Below are positions 28,269 through 40,500 of a stretch of 64,000 nucleotides of DNA, piece by piece. Where the stretch lies: NCBI RefSeq assembly GCF_015206895.1, contig NZ_JADEXU010000030.1, positions 1 to 64,000 of the forward strand, read 5' to 3'. Position numbers and translations under genes: made by a program. Under the pieces are notes generated by a model. The model worked only from the letters and a program-made list of their open reading frames with translations. It was not told the DNA's origin and ran no database searches. Every line of letters begins with the position of its first letter. The first letter of the stretch is position 1. Origin of the DNA: Nostoc sp. LEGE 12450 (GTDB lineage Bacteria > Cyanobacteriota > Cyanobacteriia > Cyanobacteriales > Nostocaceae).

Positions 28269-30341
28269 TTACTGCCCATTAGTAGTTGATTGAGGAAATG
28301 GTAGAGATTCTGTCTGGGGTTGAGGCTGAGGTTCAGGTTTAGGATTGAGAAAATCCTGCCAAGTCTTAATTTGCTCTTGCGCCGCACTGTAAGCAGCACT
28401 ACCGCGTGGAATCGATTTTGCAATATCAATCCCTCTAGCAATATCAGACTGACCTTGAGAGCGGGCTATTTCTAACAATTGCTGACTCCATTGGTCAATA
28501 GCCAGATTCGCATCCATACGTAAGATGCTATTGTTTGAAACACGATCTGCCAGCCGTATTGCTTCAACCAAAGCTTCTGGCGTACCAGCCGCGCCAACTT
28601 CTTGGGCTTTTTTCCAGTTTTCTCTAGTGCGGATTTGCCCTTCCCAGTCATTTATCGCAGCTTGCGCTTCTTGTGAAAGCGCCCTTCCCGATGAGGCAAT
28701 TTGTTGAGCGGCGCTAATGGCGGCAGTGAGATTTCCACTCTGAGCCAGTTCTTGTGCTTGATCTAAGTAGGGTTGGTCTTGAATTCGCTGAATTTTTCCT
28801 ATCCAAGTCCGAATTCTTTTCCGTGCTTCTGGATATAATGCCCGACCTCTACGAATTTCGCTGGCCTGAGCGATCGCAGCTTGTAAGGAGTTGATATCAT
28901 CGAATACAGCTATCTGTTCGGCACGTTCTAAGTAAGGTTGGTCTTCAATTGTCTCCACTTGGGCACGCCAGCGATCCATTTCTTGTCTAGCTTCGGTGGC
29001 CCTGGGGTTACTTGCAGGGATGAGCTGCACCTGAGCGATCGCTGCTGTTAAATTAGGGACTGTTCCCTGGCTAGCCAACATTCTCGCTTTTTCTAGATTG
29101 GCGACATCTTCAATTTCCAACTGCCAACGAGCAATCAGTTGCTGGGCTTCGTTATACACTGGTCTGGAAGGATCGATTTGTTGTGCTTGAGCGATCGCAG
29201 CCTCTAGACCAGAAACATTACCTATCCAAGCACTTCTTTTCGCGTCAGCTATGGCGATAAAATCGTCTGTTTCTCCCTGTAGTTTCGTACTCTCTGGAAT
29301 TTGTCTAGCAATATTCAGTGCTTCATCGGCATCCTGCTTGTCTAGTTTTGCCTGTGCCAATTCCAGCATTTTGCGTCCAAATGCGGGAATTGCTTCCTGA
29401 GCTTTTTGGTAAAGGTAACTTTCCTGCCCAATAGACTCGGCTAGCTTGATGGCTTCCAGTAAATTATCGACTACTTTGCTGCTTGCTAAACTTTCCGCTT
29501 TTCCTAACTTATCGCCATCTTCCCGCGCTGCGGCAATTAGACGATTCAATTGGTCGTATTTAGTGCCCGCCCAGTATTGATTGTCTACGCGCAACATTTT
29601 GGAGGATAACATGAACGCCGATTGCCAGCGCCGTTCTTTTACTTCGGCGATCGCACCATTGTATGTTTCTTCTGCTTTTGTCCAAATTGACTGCCATTTG
29701 TCAACTTGTTCATCGACTAATTTATAAGCTGCCACATCTTCGGGTATCTTGCGAGCAGTAGCGATCGCTTCCTCTAAATTCCCTGTTTGGAAACTTTGAT
29801 CGGCTAGCTTCAAAATATCCCGCGACCATTCTTCGATGAAACGATCGATTTCTCCATGCAACGGGTGATTTTGTGGTAGTTGCTTCACCAGAGCGATCGC
29901 TTGCAATAGGTCGTTCACTGTTTGCTTAGAAGCAGCCAACTGAGCGCAATGTAGCCGCACAGAAGCACTAGCTAGGGGCCAGAAAATCGAGGGGCAATTA
30001 GGAGCAGTCGGCAACTTTAGCAGCATTGCCATTGCCAAGAATCCTACACTGCCGGGAATCAACATTAGTAGTACTAGCCACAATGTCCAGCTTTTCATCC
30101 AGCGTGGCCATTTCCCAGAAGCACTACTGAGTTGGGCAGTTTCTTCTGAATGACTATTTATAGGTAATCCTTGTGTATCGTTTTTTTTTCGCCGCTTCAC
30201 TGACTTGGAAGTAGAACCAGTAGGTGGGACACCAAATGGTTGAGTTTCACCGAATTGTTCTGTTCGGGATAATCTTTTGTTTTGATCTGGCTCTCTATCA
30301 CTGGCTGAAGACCAACTGTCTGGAATATCCCGCTCTGTCAT
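28269..30341 (-). CDS. Cyanobacterial single-TM protein with long degenerate helical repeats (sometimes auto-annotated chromosome segregation ATPase)
   Basis: Basic/disordered N-terminus, TM SWTLWLVLLMLIPGSVGFLAMAMLL, then repeated AIAxAxxIP...A...I..W blocks. Confidence 0.7.
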   Translation of the reverse strand: MTERDIPDSWSSASDREPDQNKRLSRTEQFGETQPFGVPPTGSTSKSVKRRKKNDTQGLPINSHSEETAQLSSASGKWPRWMKSWTLWLVLLMLIPGSVGFLAMAMLLKLPTAPNCPSIFWPLASASVRLHCAQLAASKQTVNDLLQAIALVKQLPQNHPLHGEIDRFIEEWSRDILKLADQSFQTGNLEEAIATARKIPEDVAAYKLVDEQVDKWQSIWTKAEETYNGAIAEVKERRWQSAFMLSSKMLRVDNQYWAGTKYDQLNRLIAAAREDGDKLGKAESLASSKVVDNLLEAIKLAESIGQESYLYQKAQEAIPAFGRKMLELAQAKLDKQDADEALNIARQIPESTKLQGETDDFIAIADAKRSAWIGNVSGLEAAIAQAQQIDPSRPVYNEAQQLIARWQLEIEDVANLEKARMLASQGTVPNLTAAIAQVQLIPASNPRATEARQEMDRWRAQVETIEDQPYLERAEQIAVFDDINSLQAAIAQASEIRRGRALYPEARKRIRTWIGKIQRIQDQPYLDQAQELAQSGNLTAAISAAQQIASSGRALSQEAQAAINDWEGQIRTRENWKKAQEVGAAGTPEALVEAIRLADRVSNNSILRMDANLAIDQWSQQLLEIARSQGQSDIARGIDIAKSIPRGSAAYSAAQEQIKTWQDFLNPKPEPQPQPQTESLPFPQSTTNGQ

Positions 30342-30496
30342 CTCTCACACCAAAATAATTGAATAGCGCTCTGTTTTAGGTCGATAATTCCATTGATGCC
30401 ATAGTAACTTTCTCGTGATCAAAAAGCTACTTTTTTTGATTATCCCTCTCCACAGAATACCATGTTCAATCTAAAAAATTAGTGTCGTTTTATACT

Positions 30497-31402
30497 TTAT
30501 CCTGAAACAGTAGATTCAGCTTGCAAATCGGCAATTAGTTGAGCTAACTGATCGCTACTTGCCTGGTAAACGTTGCCACAAAAGTCGCAAGTTGCTTCAG
30601 CACCATTATCTTTAACAATCATATCTTGCAGTTCGGCTTCTCCTAAAATTTTCAGTGCCCCCAAAACGCGATCAAAAGAACAACCACAGTGGAAACGCAG
30701 CATTTGCCGTTCGGAAAAGATTTCCAGGCCCATATCGCCCAAGAGGTCGCTAAAGATTTCAGTCAAATTCTTCCCGGCTTGCAACAATGGCGTAAATCCT
30801 GCCAAACCAGCGACCCGTGATTCTAAGATTTCTACGAGGGCTTCATCTCTGGCAGCTTTGGGTAACACTTGTACTAGTAATCCTCCAGCCGCAGTTACTC
30901 CCCCTGCTCCCACAAACACACCTAAAACTAAAGCTGAAGGTGTTTGTTCAGAATTCACCAGATAATGAGCCACATCATCGCCAATTTCACCAGAAACTAG
31001 TTCTACCGTACTAGAGTAAGGATAACCATAACCAACATCTCGCACAACGTAGAGGTAGCCACCACCCACTGCACCACCAACATCTAGCTTACCTTTGGCA
31101 TTAGGAGGTAATTCTATAGATGGATTCCCCACATACCCGCGTACCGTACCATCTAAGCCGGCATCTACCAATATGCCGCCTAAAGGGCCATCGCCCTTCA
31201 CCCGCACATTGACCCTTGATCCACTTCGCTTCATACTAGAAGCCATTAACAAGCCCGCCGCCATAGTGCGACCCAGCGCTGCTGTTGCCACGTATGAAAG
31301 CTTGTGTCGCTGCCGTGCTTCTTCTGTTAAACGTGTGGTGATCACACCTACGGCACGAATTCCACCTTCGGCTGCTGTTGCACGAATTAACTGATCCGCC
31401 AT
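30497..31402 (-). CDS. hslO: Hsp33 family redox-regulated chaperonin
   Basis: MADQLIRATAAEGGIRAVGVITTRLTEEARQRH...FHCGCSFDRV...CDFCGNVYQ, with paired CxC/CxxC cysteines. Confidence 0.95.
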   Translation of the reverse strand: MADQLIRATAAEGGIRAVGVITTRLTEEARQRHKLSYVATAALGRTMAAGLLMASSMKRSGSRVNVRVKGDGPLGGILVDAGLDGTVRGYVGNPSIELPPNAKGKLDVGGAVGGGYLYVVRDVGYGYPYSSTVELVSGEIGDDVAHYLVNSEQTPSALVLGVFVGAGGVTAAGGLLVQVLPKAARDEALVEILESRVAGLAGFTPLLQAGKNLTEIFSDLLGDMGLEIFSERQMLRFHCGCSFDRVLGALKILGEAELQDMIVKDNGAEATCDFCGNVYQASSDQLAQLIADLQAESTVSG

Positions 31403-31672
31403 GAATAACCTTACATTTCTTAACAAGTTCACTTTTTCTATTCTAAGTTCTCTGCTGCAAGAAAAGTAACGTAGTGGGGTGTCATGTAAATAAACGGCTG
31501 TTATTGGTCATTGCTCACTTTTACTGAGCGTATCCTCCGCTAACGCGCAGCGTCTCGTAGAGAAGTATTTGTCATTAGTTATTTCCAAAGGACAAAGGAC
31601 TAATGACTAATGACAAAGACTATTTGCAATATTAGAAATAGCGATATCTCACTTTTAGGTAATCTTAGAAAA

Positions 31673-32059
31673 ATGCTCGGTAATTTTCAACAAAGTCAAC
31701 TGCGAATCGAAATTGAAGCGTCAACAGATGCAATTCGTGATAGTCTGCTGCATCCGGTACAACTAGAAAAATGGCTCTTAGGACAACGCTTTGCGCCAGG
31801 AATGCCAGAAGAACTACTTCCGGGATTTCAGTTTACTACCTGGACTGGGCCAGTCTCAATTCATCATCAAGTAGACGTTGTAAAATCCAACTGTCTCCGT
31901 TTGCTACTCAGTGGAGGTATTGACGGGTTTCATGAATGGTATTGGGGAGAAGGTTGGGTGCAATCCCGCTTGGAAGGAGTTTCACTTTTGCCCTTGAATT
32001 TGGGTCAAACCTTGAGTCTGTTGAGCTTGCGTCAATTTCTGGCAACTCAAGGAGGTTGA
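31673..32059 (+). CDS. Hypothetical protein, SRPBCC-like
   Basis: IEIEASTDAIRDSLLHPVQLEKWLLGQRF...WGEGWVQSRLEGVSLLPLNLGQTLSLLSLRQFL. Start placed at MLGNFQQ because the upstream codons derive from a TGACTAA repeat. Confidence 0.55.
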   Translation: MLGNFQQSQLRIEIEASTDAIRDSLLHPVQLEKWLLGQRFAPGMPEELLPGFQFTTWTGPVSIHHQVDVVKSNCLRLLLSGGIDGFHEWYWGEGWVQSRLEGVSLLPLNLGQTLSLLSLRQFLATQGG

Positions 32060-32229
32060 ATCGACTGAATGTGAAGAGATTGGGAATTGGGGTATGGGGC
32101 ACAAGAGGCAGAGGGGAAGAGAGCAGGGAGCAGAGGGGAAAGAGCTAATTTTTATTCTGCCCTTGCCCCTGACCCTTGCTACCTGCTCCCCGGCTTCTTT
32201 CCTTAGTCTGTATGTCCTTAGTCCCCAGT

Positions 32230-32603
32230 TCAAGGATCAGAAATAATACCTACAATAATTTTTACTAGGACAGATAAATATTCTGGAACTTGATAGCGTT
32301 TCTGGTCTTGAGCCACCTGACGATTCGCACGATGATAAAGTCCAAAATGCCAGTCTTCACAAGTCGTAACTGCTTCATATAGAAGTTCAGATATAGATTT
32401 AGTCCATTGGTCAAGTGCTATGAATTCAACAGCGAGTTGAGTAAAATCTCGAACTAAATCTGATTATTTGGCTTCAATGACTAATAAATTTTGAGGCGCT
32501 GCAATATAGTAGTCGAGAGTCCCTTTCAGATAATCGTTGATAGCAATAGAATATTCTATATTGAGTCTCTTGGGTCTCTGATTAGTTAAGTAACATACTT
32601 CAA
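32230..32603 (-). pseudogene. Decayed PD-(D/E)XK-like nuclease-fold protein with in-frame stop
   Basis: Minus-strand frame: LTNQRPKRLNIEYSIAINDYLKGTLDYYIAAPQNLLVIEAK*SDLVRDFTQLAVEFIALDQWTKSISELLYEAVTTCEDWHFGLYHRANRQVAQDQKRYQVPEYLSVLVKIIVGIISDP; TAA at 32464-32466. Confidence 0.65.
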
Positions 32604-32614
32604 TTTACCTGATT

Positions 32615-33040
32615 CTAATTCGGCTTTACCACCAACACCGAACAATTAGCTTCTTCCACAACTTGACTACTAACAGAACGCTGGACAATTCGTTTCATCC
32701 CAATCAATCCCCGACTACCAATTATAATTAAGTTAGCTTTGTAAATATTGGCAAGACGAATAATCTCTTCGGCAGGATCGCCAGTTACCAGTTCTAACTC
32801 ACTTGGGACTGATAATTTTTCCTGATAGGATTGCAGCTGTTTTTCCAGTTGAAAATAAGAAAAGGTTGGGGACTCCGGCTGAGGACGATCGGCGGGTATT
32901 TCCATTTCAGACTCTGGTGTAGGAAATACATGACAGAGAATAACCTTGGCATCTTTTGATAACACCAAATTATCTAAACTCTGAATTACTCGTTCTCCCA
33001 TTTCCGAACCGTCCAGAGCTATCAAAATATTCTTTAGCAC
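32615..33040 (-). CDS. Universal stress protein (UspA family)
   Basis: KNILIALDGSEMGERVIQSL...ANLIIIGSRGLIGMKRIVQRSVSSQVVEEANCSVLVVKP. Confidence 0.95.
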   Translation of the reverse strand: MLKNILIALDGSEMGERVIQSLDNLVLSKDAKVILCHVFPTPESEMEIPADRPQPESPTFSYFQLEKQLQSYQEKLSVPSELELVTGDPAEEIIRLANIYKANLIIIGSRGLIGMKRIVQRSVSSQVVEEANCSVLVVKPN

Positions 33041-33270
33041 TGCTCTCGTCTCCTATAAGAGTAGACCCCGTTACATAAGTATGTAGTAAAACTTGTTAGC
33101 AGCTACACTGAATTATTTTTATATTTGCCTACTTAGTATATATTTTCAAGGTTATGCGATGAATTGGTTTCACCCAAATTTGACGCTAGTACATTGTAGT
33201 AAGATATTTTCGCCAGTCATTTGGGGACGCTAAGGCTTACTAAACATAATCAGTAAGTAAAATTACAATA

Positions 33271-33339
33271 GGCGGGCAATGTCTAGTAGATGCCCGCCAT
33301 AACCCTGAAACCAGGGTAGCAAATGCTTTATTTGCTACC
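33271..33339. terminator. Two hairpins downstream of hisD (terminator-like)
   Basis: GGCGGGCA/TGCCCGCC (33271-33298) and GGTAGCAAAT-gcttt-ATTTGCTACC (33315-33339). Confidence 0.5.
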
Positions 33340-33388
33340 TATGAAGTGACTTTTGTCAACAGTATTAAACAAAATTAACCATTCCAAA

Positions 33389-34690
33389 TCACTCCTCTTG
33401 CTGAATTCGGCGGCGGACTGAATCAGCATGAGAAGGTAAACCTTCTGCTGTTGCTAGCACATCAATAGCACCAGCCACATTTTGCAGCGCAGTTTGGGAG
33501 TATTGAATAATACTGGAATGTTTGAGGAAAGTTTCTACCCCTAACGCCGAAGCATAGCGGGCAGCGCCAGAAGTTGGCAAGGTATGGTTAGGCCCTGCCA
33601 AATAGTCTCCTACAGCTTCTGGTGTGGAGTAACCCAAAAAGATTGCCCCAGCGTGGCGAATCTGTGGTAGGAGTGCCCAAGGGTCTTTTACTTCTAATTC
33701 CAGGTGTTCAGGGGCAAATTCATTTGACAGTTCTGCTGCTGCTTGGAGCGATTCCACAAGGACAATCAACCCATAATGAGCGATCGCTTTTTCTGTGTCT
33801 ATTCGCCGTGGATGATCCACTAGCTGTCTTTCCAAGGCTACTTGCACGTTTTTCGCCAAAGCCGCATCCGTCGTCAGCAAGATTGCTGCCGCCATTGGAT
33901 CGTGTTCGGCTTGGGCTAGCAAGTCAGCAGCTACATGCACCGGATTTGCGCTTTCATCGGCAATCACCAGCACTTCGCTGGGACCTGCCAAAGAATCAAT
34001 ACCGACGGTGCCATATACAAGTTTTTTCGCAAGGGTGACATAAATGTTACCGGGGCCAGTAATCACATTCACTTTCGGAATTGTTTCTGTGCCATAGGCT
34101 AAAGCAGCGATCGCTTGTGCGCCCCCAATGCGATAAATTTCTTGCACCCCTGCTTCTTGGGCAGCTACTAAGACTGCTGGGTTAATTACACCCCCTGGAC
34201 CTGGTGGTGTCACCATCACTATATGAGGTACAGCAGCGACATGAGCAGGAATTGCATTCATCAGCACTGTACTAGGATAGGCGGCGCGACCACCAGGCAC
34301 ATACAGCCCCGCTCGGTCTACAGGGGTGTAGCGTTTGCCCAGTACTACTTCATCGTCGCCAAAGTGTACCCAGCTTTTTGGTACTCGCTGACGATGAAAC
34401 GCTTCAATTTGGCGGCAAGCTAGCCGAAGTGCGCCCAACAACTCCTTTGACACCTGCTGATAGGCTGCATCTAGTTCCGAGCCTGTAACTCGGAGTTCTT
34501 CTGCTTTCAGGGTTTGTTTGTCAAATTCGGCTGTGTAATGCAATACAGCTTTATCGCCTTGGCGCTTCACTGCTTGCAAAACTTCCCGCACCGTTGCTTC
34601 TTTGTGAAGCACCTGTTCGTCATGGGTGCGATCGCAGATCCGTTGCAGTTCTGCTCTAACGTCTGCCTGCTGAGTAATGATTCGCAGCAT
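33389..34690 (-). CDS. hisD: Histidinol dehydrogenase
   Basis: YVPGGRAAYPSTVLMNAIPAHVAAVPHIVMVTPPG; GPGNIYVTLAKKLVYG; LAQAEHDPMAAAILLT. Confidence 0.97.
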   Translation of the reverse strand: MLRIITQQADVRAELQRICDRTHDEQVLHKEATVREVLQAVKRQGDKAVLHYTAEFDKQTLKAEELRVTGSELDAAYQQVSKELLGALRLACRQIEAFHRQRVPKSWVHFGDDEVVLGKRYTPVDRAGLYVPGGRAAYPSTVLMNAIPAHVAAVPHIVMVTPPGPGGVINPAVLVAAQEAGVQEIYRIGGAQAIAALAYGTETIPKVNVITGPGNIYVTLAKKLVYGTVGIDSLAGPSEVLVIADESANPVHVAADLLAQAEHDPMAAAILLTTDAALAKNVQVALERQLVDHPRRIDTEKAIAHYGLIVLVESLQAAAELSNEFAPEHLELEVKDPWALLPQIRHAGAIFLGYSTPEAVGDYLAGPNHTLPTSGAARYASALGVETFLKHSSIIQYSQTALQNVAGAIDVLATAEGLPSHADSVRRRIQQEE

Positions 34691-35413
34691 GGAGTAAGGA
34701 CAATGCCAAAATTATAATATTCACACCTGAGATTTAGTATTGCTCTTGACCCACTGGGGTGTGCAAGCTGACTCTAATTCTCTTCTCTAGCTTAACCTGG
34801 ATTTTTTTGATACTCTCAAGGTTGCCAGCAGATGGTTTGCTTGAGAAGGCGACTTAATTGCTCAGTCCGACAACCCTTAGCAGGATAGCGGCAGGATGTG
34901 GGTGTGCCATTTCCCATTATCCTTATGCCCTTTCCCTCACTCCTTGCGGGGTGCAGGTGGTGTGTTTGCACATCCAATCCCCTGGATTTACAGGGGGGTA
35001 GGGTCTGAGTATAATTTTTACTTGTTTTCCTAACTTCTCAGTAGTTTATATCTGTACAGACACGATATAGTATCGTTTCTATACTTTGATAACCCTGAAA
35101 TTTAGCTGTTTACAGTTCTTTGCCTCTGAATAATAGATCCTAAAATTCAGGAAATATTACATTGGCAACCACATCGCTTTCTCAGGTAGTGGTGAGTTAG
35201 GGTAACAGTTTTATTTGATATGGCTTATTTTAACGCATTTCCTAAATTGACGACACACTCAATTGCGGACTGAAGAGATTTAGAAAGCAGGGGAACAAGA
35301 ACTATTGTCCAATGGCAGATTTTTTTTAGGAAATTATAACATTGGCAATTTGGATGCTATATTAGTAAGTCTAGTAGTGTGTGTACATATTAATAGTATT
35401 TTTGGAATTGACT

Positions 35414-35713
35414 GTGGCGAATACAAAGTCTGCTCTCAAGCGTGCCCAAATCGCAGAACGTAACCGACTGCGTAACAAAGCTTACAAATCAGCAGTCAAG
35501 ACGCTGATGAAGAAATACTCTAATGCTGTAGCTGTCTATGCAGCTAATCCTACCCCAGAATTACAAGAAGAAGCACAAGCTCGATTATCCGAAGCTTACG
35601 GCAAAATCGATAAAGCAGTCAAACGGGGTGTCCTTCACCCCAACAATGGGGCAAGGAAAAAGTCAAGATTGGCTCATAAACTAAAGCCCATCACTCAAAC
35701 AGCAGCTGAATAG
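35414..35713 (+). CDS. rpsT: 30S ribosomal protein S20 (GTG start)
   Basis: (V/M)[34 protein letters not shown]...[21 protein letters not shown]. Confidence 0.96.
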   Translation: MANTKSALKRAQIAERNRLRNKAYKSAVKTLMKKYSNAVAVYAANPTPELQEEAQARLSEAYGKIDKAVKRGVLHPNNGARKKSRLAHKLKPITQTAAE

Positions 35714-36062
35714 TCATTGTTGAGCCAGTGCGATCTTTTAACTGAGTGAGTCACTAGGTTACGAATTTTCTAAAAGCTGTAGTAATTAACTGGCGTAAAA
35801 CGCCAGTTGCTCATCCGAAGTTAATGTAATCTTGAGGGTTTCCACACACACCAATTTGCTCTGTGCCTTTTAACCCGTCTACAGCAGGGTTGCACCATGA
35901 GTAACTGCTTTTGTTTATGCCAATTAAAACAAGTGGCCTTCCCTCTGGAAAATTTGGTGAATACTTAGTGGCTACCACAGGAGAAAGATTTGCCCGAAGG
36001 ATGATTTGTCCTTAGTCGCGATCGGGGCTAACAATTTTATGACTAACGACAAAGAACAAAGA

Positions 36063-36848
36063 ATGCAACTGGTAGACACGCACGTTCATCTCAACTTTGA
36101 TACTTTTCAGCCGGATTTAGCAACAGTGCGATCGCGGTGGAAAGAAGCAGGAGTAGTGCGTTTAGTACATTCCTGTGTTCACCCAGGTGAGTTTTCCACC
36201 ATTCAATCCATAGCACACCAGTTTCCTGAAATCAGCTTTGCCGTGGGATTACATCCTCTAGATGCTGATAAATGGAATAGCGAAACAGCCGAGACAATCA
36301 AAACTTTAGCTAGTTCTGACTCGAATGTGGTAGCAATTGGGGAAATGGGGCTGGATTTTTACAAAGCTGATAACTATGAGCATCAGCTTTTGGTATTTGA
36401 GTCACAGCTAGCGATCGCATCTGAACTCAATTTACCAGTAATTATCCACTGCCGTGATGCTGCTGTAGCAACCAGAGAAGTGTTGCAAAAATGGCGGGAA
36501 CTTAAGGGAGAAAGAGTGCGGGGTGTTATGCATTGCTGGGGAGGAACGCCAGAAGAAACCCAATGGTTTCTCGATTTAGGCTTCTACATCAGCTTTAGCG
36601 GGACGGTAACGTTCAAAAATGCCAAAGCGATCCAATCATCAGCTGCGATGGTGAGTAGCGATCGCCTACTGATTGAAACAGACTGCCCATTTCTCGCCCC
36701 AGTTCCTAAACGGGGCCAGAGGCGGAATGAGCCCGCCTACGTGCTTTATGTAGCCGAGCAAGTAGCGAAACTGCGTCAAGAAACGGTAGAAGCGATCGCC
36801 CATCAAACCACCCAAAACGCCTGTGAATTATTTGGTCTGTCAATATAA
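36063..36848 (+). CDS. tatD: TatD family hydrolase (DNase)
   Basis: [15 protein letters not shown]...[11 protein letters not shown]...PVIIHCRDA...[21 protein letters not shown]-type motifs. Confidence 0.93.
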   Translation: MQLVDTHVHLNFDTFQPDLATVRSRWKEAGVVRLVHSCVHPGEFSTIQSIAHQFPEISFAVGLHPLDADKWNSETAETIKTLASSDSNVVAIGEMGLDFYKADNYEHQLLVFESQLAIASELNLPVIIHCRDAAVATREVLQKWRELKGERVRGVMHCWGGTPEETQWFLDLGFYISFSGTVTFKNAKAIQSSAAMVSSDRLLIETDCPFLAPVPKRGQRRNEPAYVLYVAEQVAKLRQETVEAIAHQTTQNACELFGLSI

Positions 36849-37597
36849 AAGTGGGCTTTAATCACTTTTATTCAGTTGTGCTAAAAAAATAAAACTCTAG
36901 GGGGACAAAAATATGCTAATATTATTCCCTCAAAAACATTTTGCGTGCGCCATAATGATAAAGGAAGGAACCTAAAATTTCTGAGCCTAATTTTCAGTGA
37001 TGTTATCGGCTTGGCCATCCTCCAAATCTCTACAAGCGGATGCTCTCCACACATGACTAACCGTGCCAAACCAGGTTGAGCTAGACTTTTTTTTGCACAA
37101 CATCGGCTTCTGTGTATCTAACCTATACAAAATCCTTAAACGAAATTGCCTTGTGAGTACAATCCAGCAAAACGAAGTAATTCTGATTCAAAACCGACAA
37201 GGTGCGGATCGTTCCCTCAGTCTTAGGATATCTAAGATATCACTGAGAGTATAAATAGCCGGGTGAATTTAAAACACACCGTCTAGAGCTGCGTCAGCAA
37301 ATTAACGCGCTTTTTGGAGGGGAAATGAAGAACGTAGATAAAACTCAGGAATATCTCAACTGTATATTCTTCTTAAATCAAGACTATAGTGGGTTTTTGG
37401 TGTCTGAGTACCCGATTAGGGGCAATTATCCCCTTGTCCAAATTGCTCATTCCAGCTTTAATCGCTGCGTTTGCCCACACCTGTAAATAGCAAGTGTGTC
37501 AAAAGTTCCCAAACAACTAAGGACACTGACTAGCAGTGGGAAGCGTAAAACAGCAGTGTCCAAGGGAAAATTTTACCAGGTTGACAAAGGAAGAGGC

Positions 37598-40500
37598 ATG
37601 ACTAAAGAAACATACATGGAACCCGCCTTTCTGTTGCCCGACTTGATTGAAATCCAGCGATCGAGCTTTCGCTGGTTTTTGGAAGAAGGGCTGATAGAAG
37701 AACTTAACTCCTTTAGTCCTATTACAGATTATACGGGCAAATTAGAATTGCACTTTTTGGGTCATAACTACAAACTCAAGGAGCCAAAGTATAGCGTCGA
37801 AGAAGCCAAGCGGCGGGATAGTACTTATGCCGTCCAAATGTATGTTCCCACACGGTTGATTAATAAGGAAACCGGGGAAATCAAAGAGCAAGAGGTATTC
37901 ATTGGTGATTTGCCTTTGATGACTGATCGCGGCACGTTTATTATTAACGGAGCCGAACGGGTAATTGTCAACCAGATAGTGCGATCGCCAGGGGTTTATT
38001 ACAAATCAGAAATCGACAAAAACGGGCGACGTACTTATTCAGCTAGCTTAATTCCTAACCGGGGAGCATGGCTGAAATTTGAAACAGACCGTAACGATTT
38101 GGTGTGGGTACGTATCGACAAAACCCGCAAACTCTCAGCGCAGGTACTCCTAAAAGCTTTAGGGTTATCAGACAACGAAATCTTTGATGCCTTACGCCAC
38201 CCCGAATATTTCCAAAAAACCATCGAAAAAGAAGGGCAATTTTCTGAAGAAGAAGCCCTGATGGAGTTATATCGGAAACTACGTCCTGGTGAACCACCTA
38301 CGGTCTTAGGTGGACAACAACTGCTAGACTCTCGTTTCTTTGACCCGAAACGTTATGACCTTGGTCGCGTTGGTCGGTACAAACTCAACAAGAAATTGCG
38401 CCTTTCAGTCCCAGACACCATGCGGGTGTTGACTGCTGGCGATATTTTGGCAGCCGTAGATTACCTAATCAACCTAGAATATGACATCGGTAATATCGAT
38501 GACATTGACCACTTAGGCAACCGTCGGGTGAGAAGCGTCGGCGAATTGCTGCAAAACCAAGTGCGGGTGGGCTTAAACCGCCTAGAGAGAATTATTCGGG
38601 AACGGATGACCGTATCCGATGCCGAAGTGCTAACCCCTGCTTCCTTGGTGAACCCCAAACCATTGGTAGCAGCAATTAAAGAATTCTTTGGTTCCAGCCA
38701 GTTAAGTCAGTTCATGGATCAAACAAATCCTCTGGCAGAACTGACCCACAAACGCCGTCTGAGTGCCCTTGGCCCCGGTGGTTTAACCCGCGAACGCGCT
38801 GGTTTTGCCGTGCGGGATATTCACCCTAGTCACTATGGACGCATTTGTCCCATTGAGACACCAGAAGGGCCCAACGCCGGATTGATTGGCTCTTTAGCAA
38901 CCCACGCGCGGGTAAACCTGTACGGGTTCCTCGAAACGCCATTTAGACCTGTGGAAAATGGACGAGTCAGATTTGACTTGCCTCCAGCCTACATGACAGC
39001 CGATGAAGAAGACGATCTACGGGTTGCTCCGGGAGATATTCCTGTAGATGAAACCGGGCACATTATTGGGCCACTAGTGCCAGTCCGGTATCGCCAAGAA
39101 TTTTCCACCACAACACCAGAACAGGTTGACTACGTAGCAGTATCTCCCGTACAGATTGTGTCAGTAGCAACCAGCATGATTCCCTTCTTGGAGCATGATG
39201 ACGCTAACCGAGCGCTGATGGGATCGAACATGCAACGGCAAGCAGTACCCCTGCTTAAGCCAGAGCGTCCTCTAGTGGGTACTGGTTTGGAAGCGCAAGG
39301 AGCAAGAGACTCCGGGATGGTGGTAGTATCGCGTACCGATGGCGATGTTACTTATGTAGATGCTACAGAAATTCGCGTTCGTCCTAAACCTAACACCTCC
39401 GAAATTAGATACACCCTTTCCAAGTACCAACGCTCAAACCAAGACACCTGTTTAAATCAGAAACCTCTCGTCCGTATTGGTGAACGGGTTGTTGCTGGTC
39501 AGGTATTGGCTGATGGCTCCTCCACCGAAGGCGGTGAATTGGCGCTAGGCCAAAATATCGTCGTTGCCTATATGCCTTGGGAAGGCTACAACTACGAGGA
39601 TGCGATTTTAATCTCTGAAAGACTGGTGCAGGATGATGTCTACACCTCAATTCACATTGAAAAATATGAAATTGAAGCTAGACAAACCAAACTAGGCCCA
39701 GAAGAAATTACCAGAGAAATTCCCAATGTCGGGGAAGATGCCTTGCGTCAGTTGGATGAACAAGGAATCATTCGTATAGGGGCATGGGTAGAAGCTGGAG
39801 ATATCTTGGTGGGTAAGGTAACACCCAAAGGTGAATCTGACCAACCACCTGAAGAAAAACTATTGCGGGCGATTTTCGGTGAAAAAGCGCGGGATGTGCG
39901 CGACAATTCCCTGCGAGTCCCCAACGGTGAAAAAGGCCGCGTAGTTGATGTGCGCTTGTTTACTCGTGAACAAGGCGATGAACTACCACCAGGAGCCAAT
40001 ATGGTAGTCCGGGTGTACGTTGCCCAAAAACGCAAAATCCAAGTTGGCGACAAAATGGCAGGACGGCACGGTAATAAAGGGATTATTTCTCGAATATTAC
40101 CGGCAGAAGATATGCCTTATTTACCCGATGGTTCACCAGTGGACATTGTACTTAACCCCTTGGGCGTACCCAGTCGGATGAACGTCGGACAAGTATTTGA
40201 GTGCCTCTTGGGTTGGGCTGGTCAAACCTTGGGAGTACGATTTAAGATTACTCCCTTTGATGAAATGTACGGTGAAGAGTCATCGCGCCGAATCGTGCAT
40301 GGCAAATTGCAAGAAGCGCGTGATGAAACAGGGAAAGACTGGGTATATAACCCAGATAATCCTGGCAAAATCATGGTGTATGACGGTCGTACAGGCGAAC
40401 CCTTTGACCGAGCAATTACCATCGGTGTGGCTTACATGCTGAAACTGGTGCATTTGGTGGATGATAAGATCCATGCCCGTTCTACAGGCCCATACTCACT

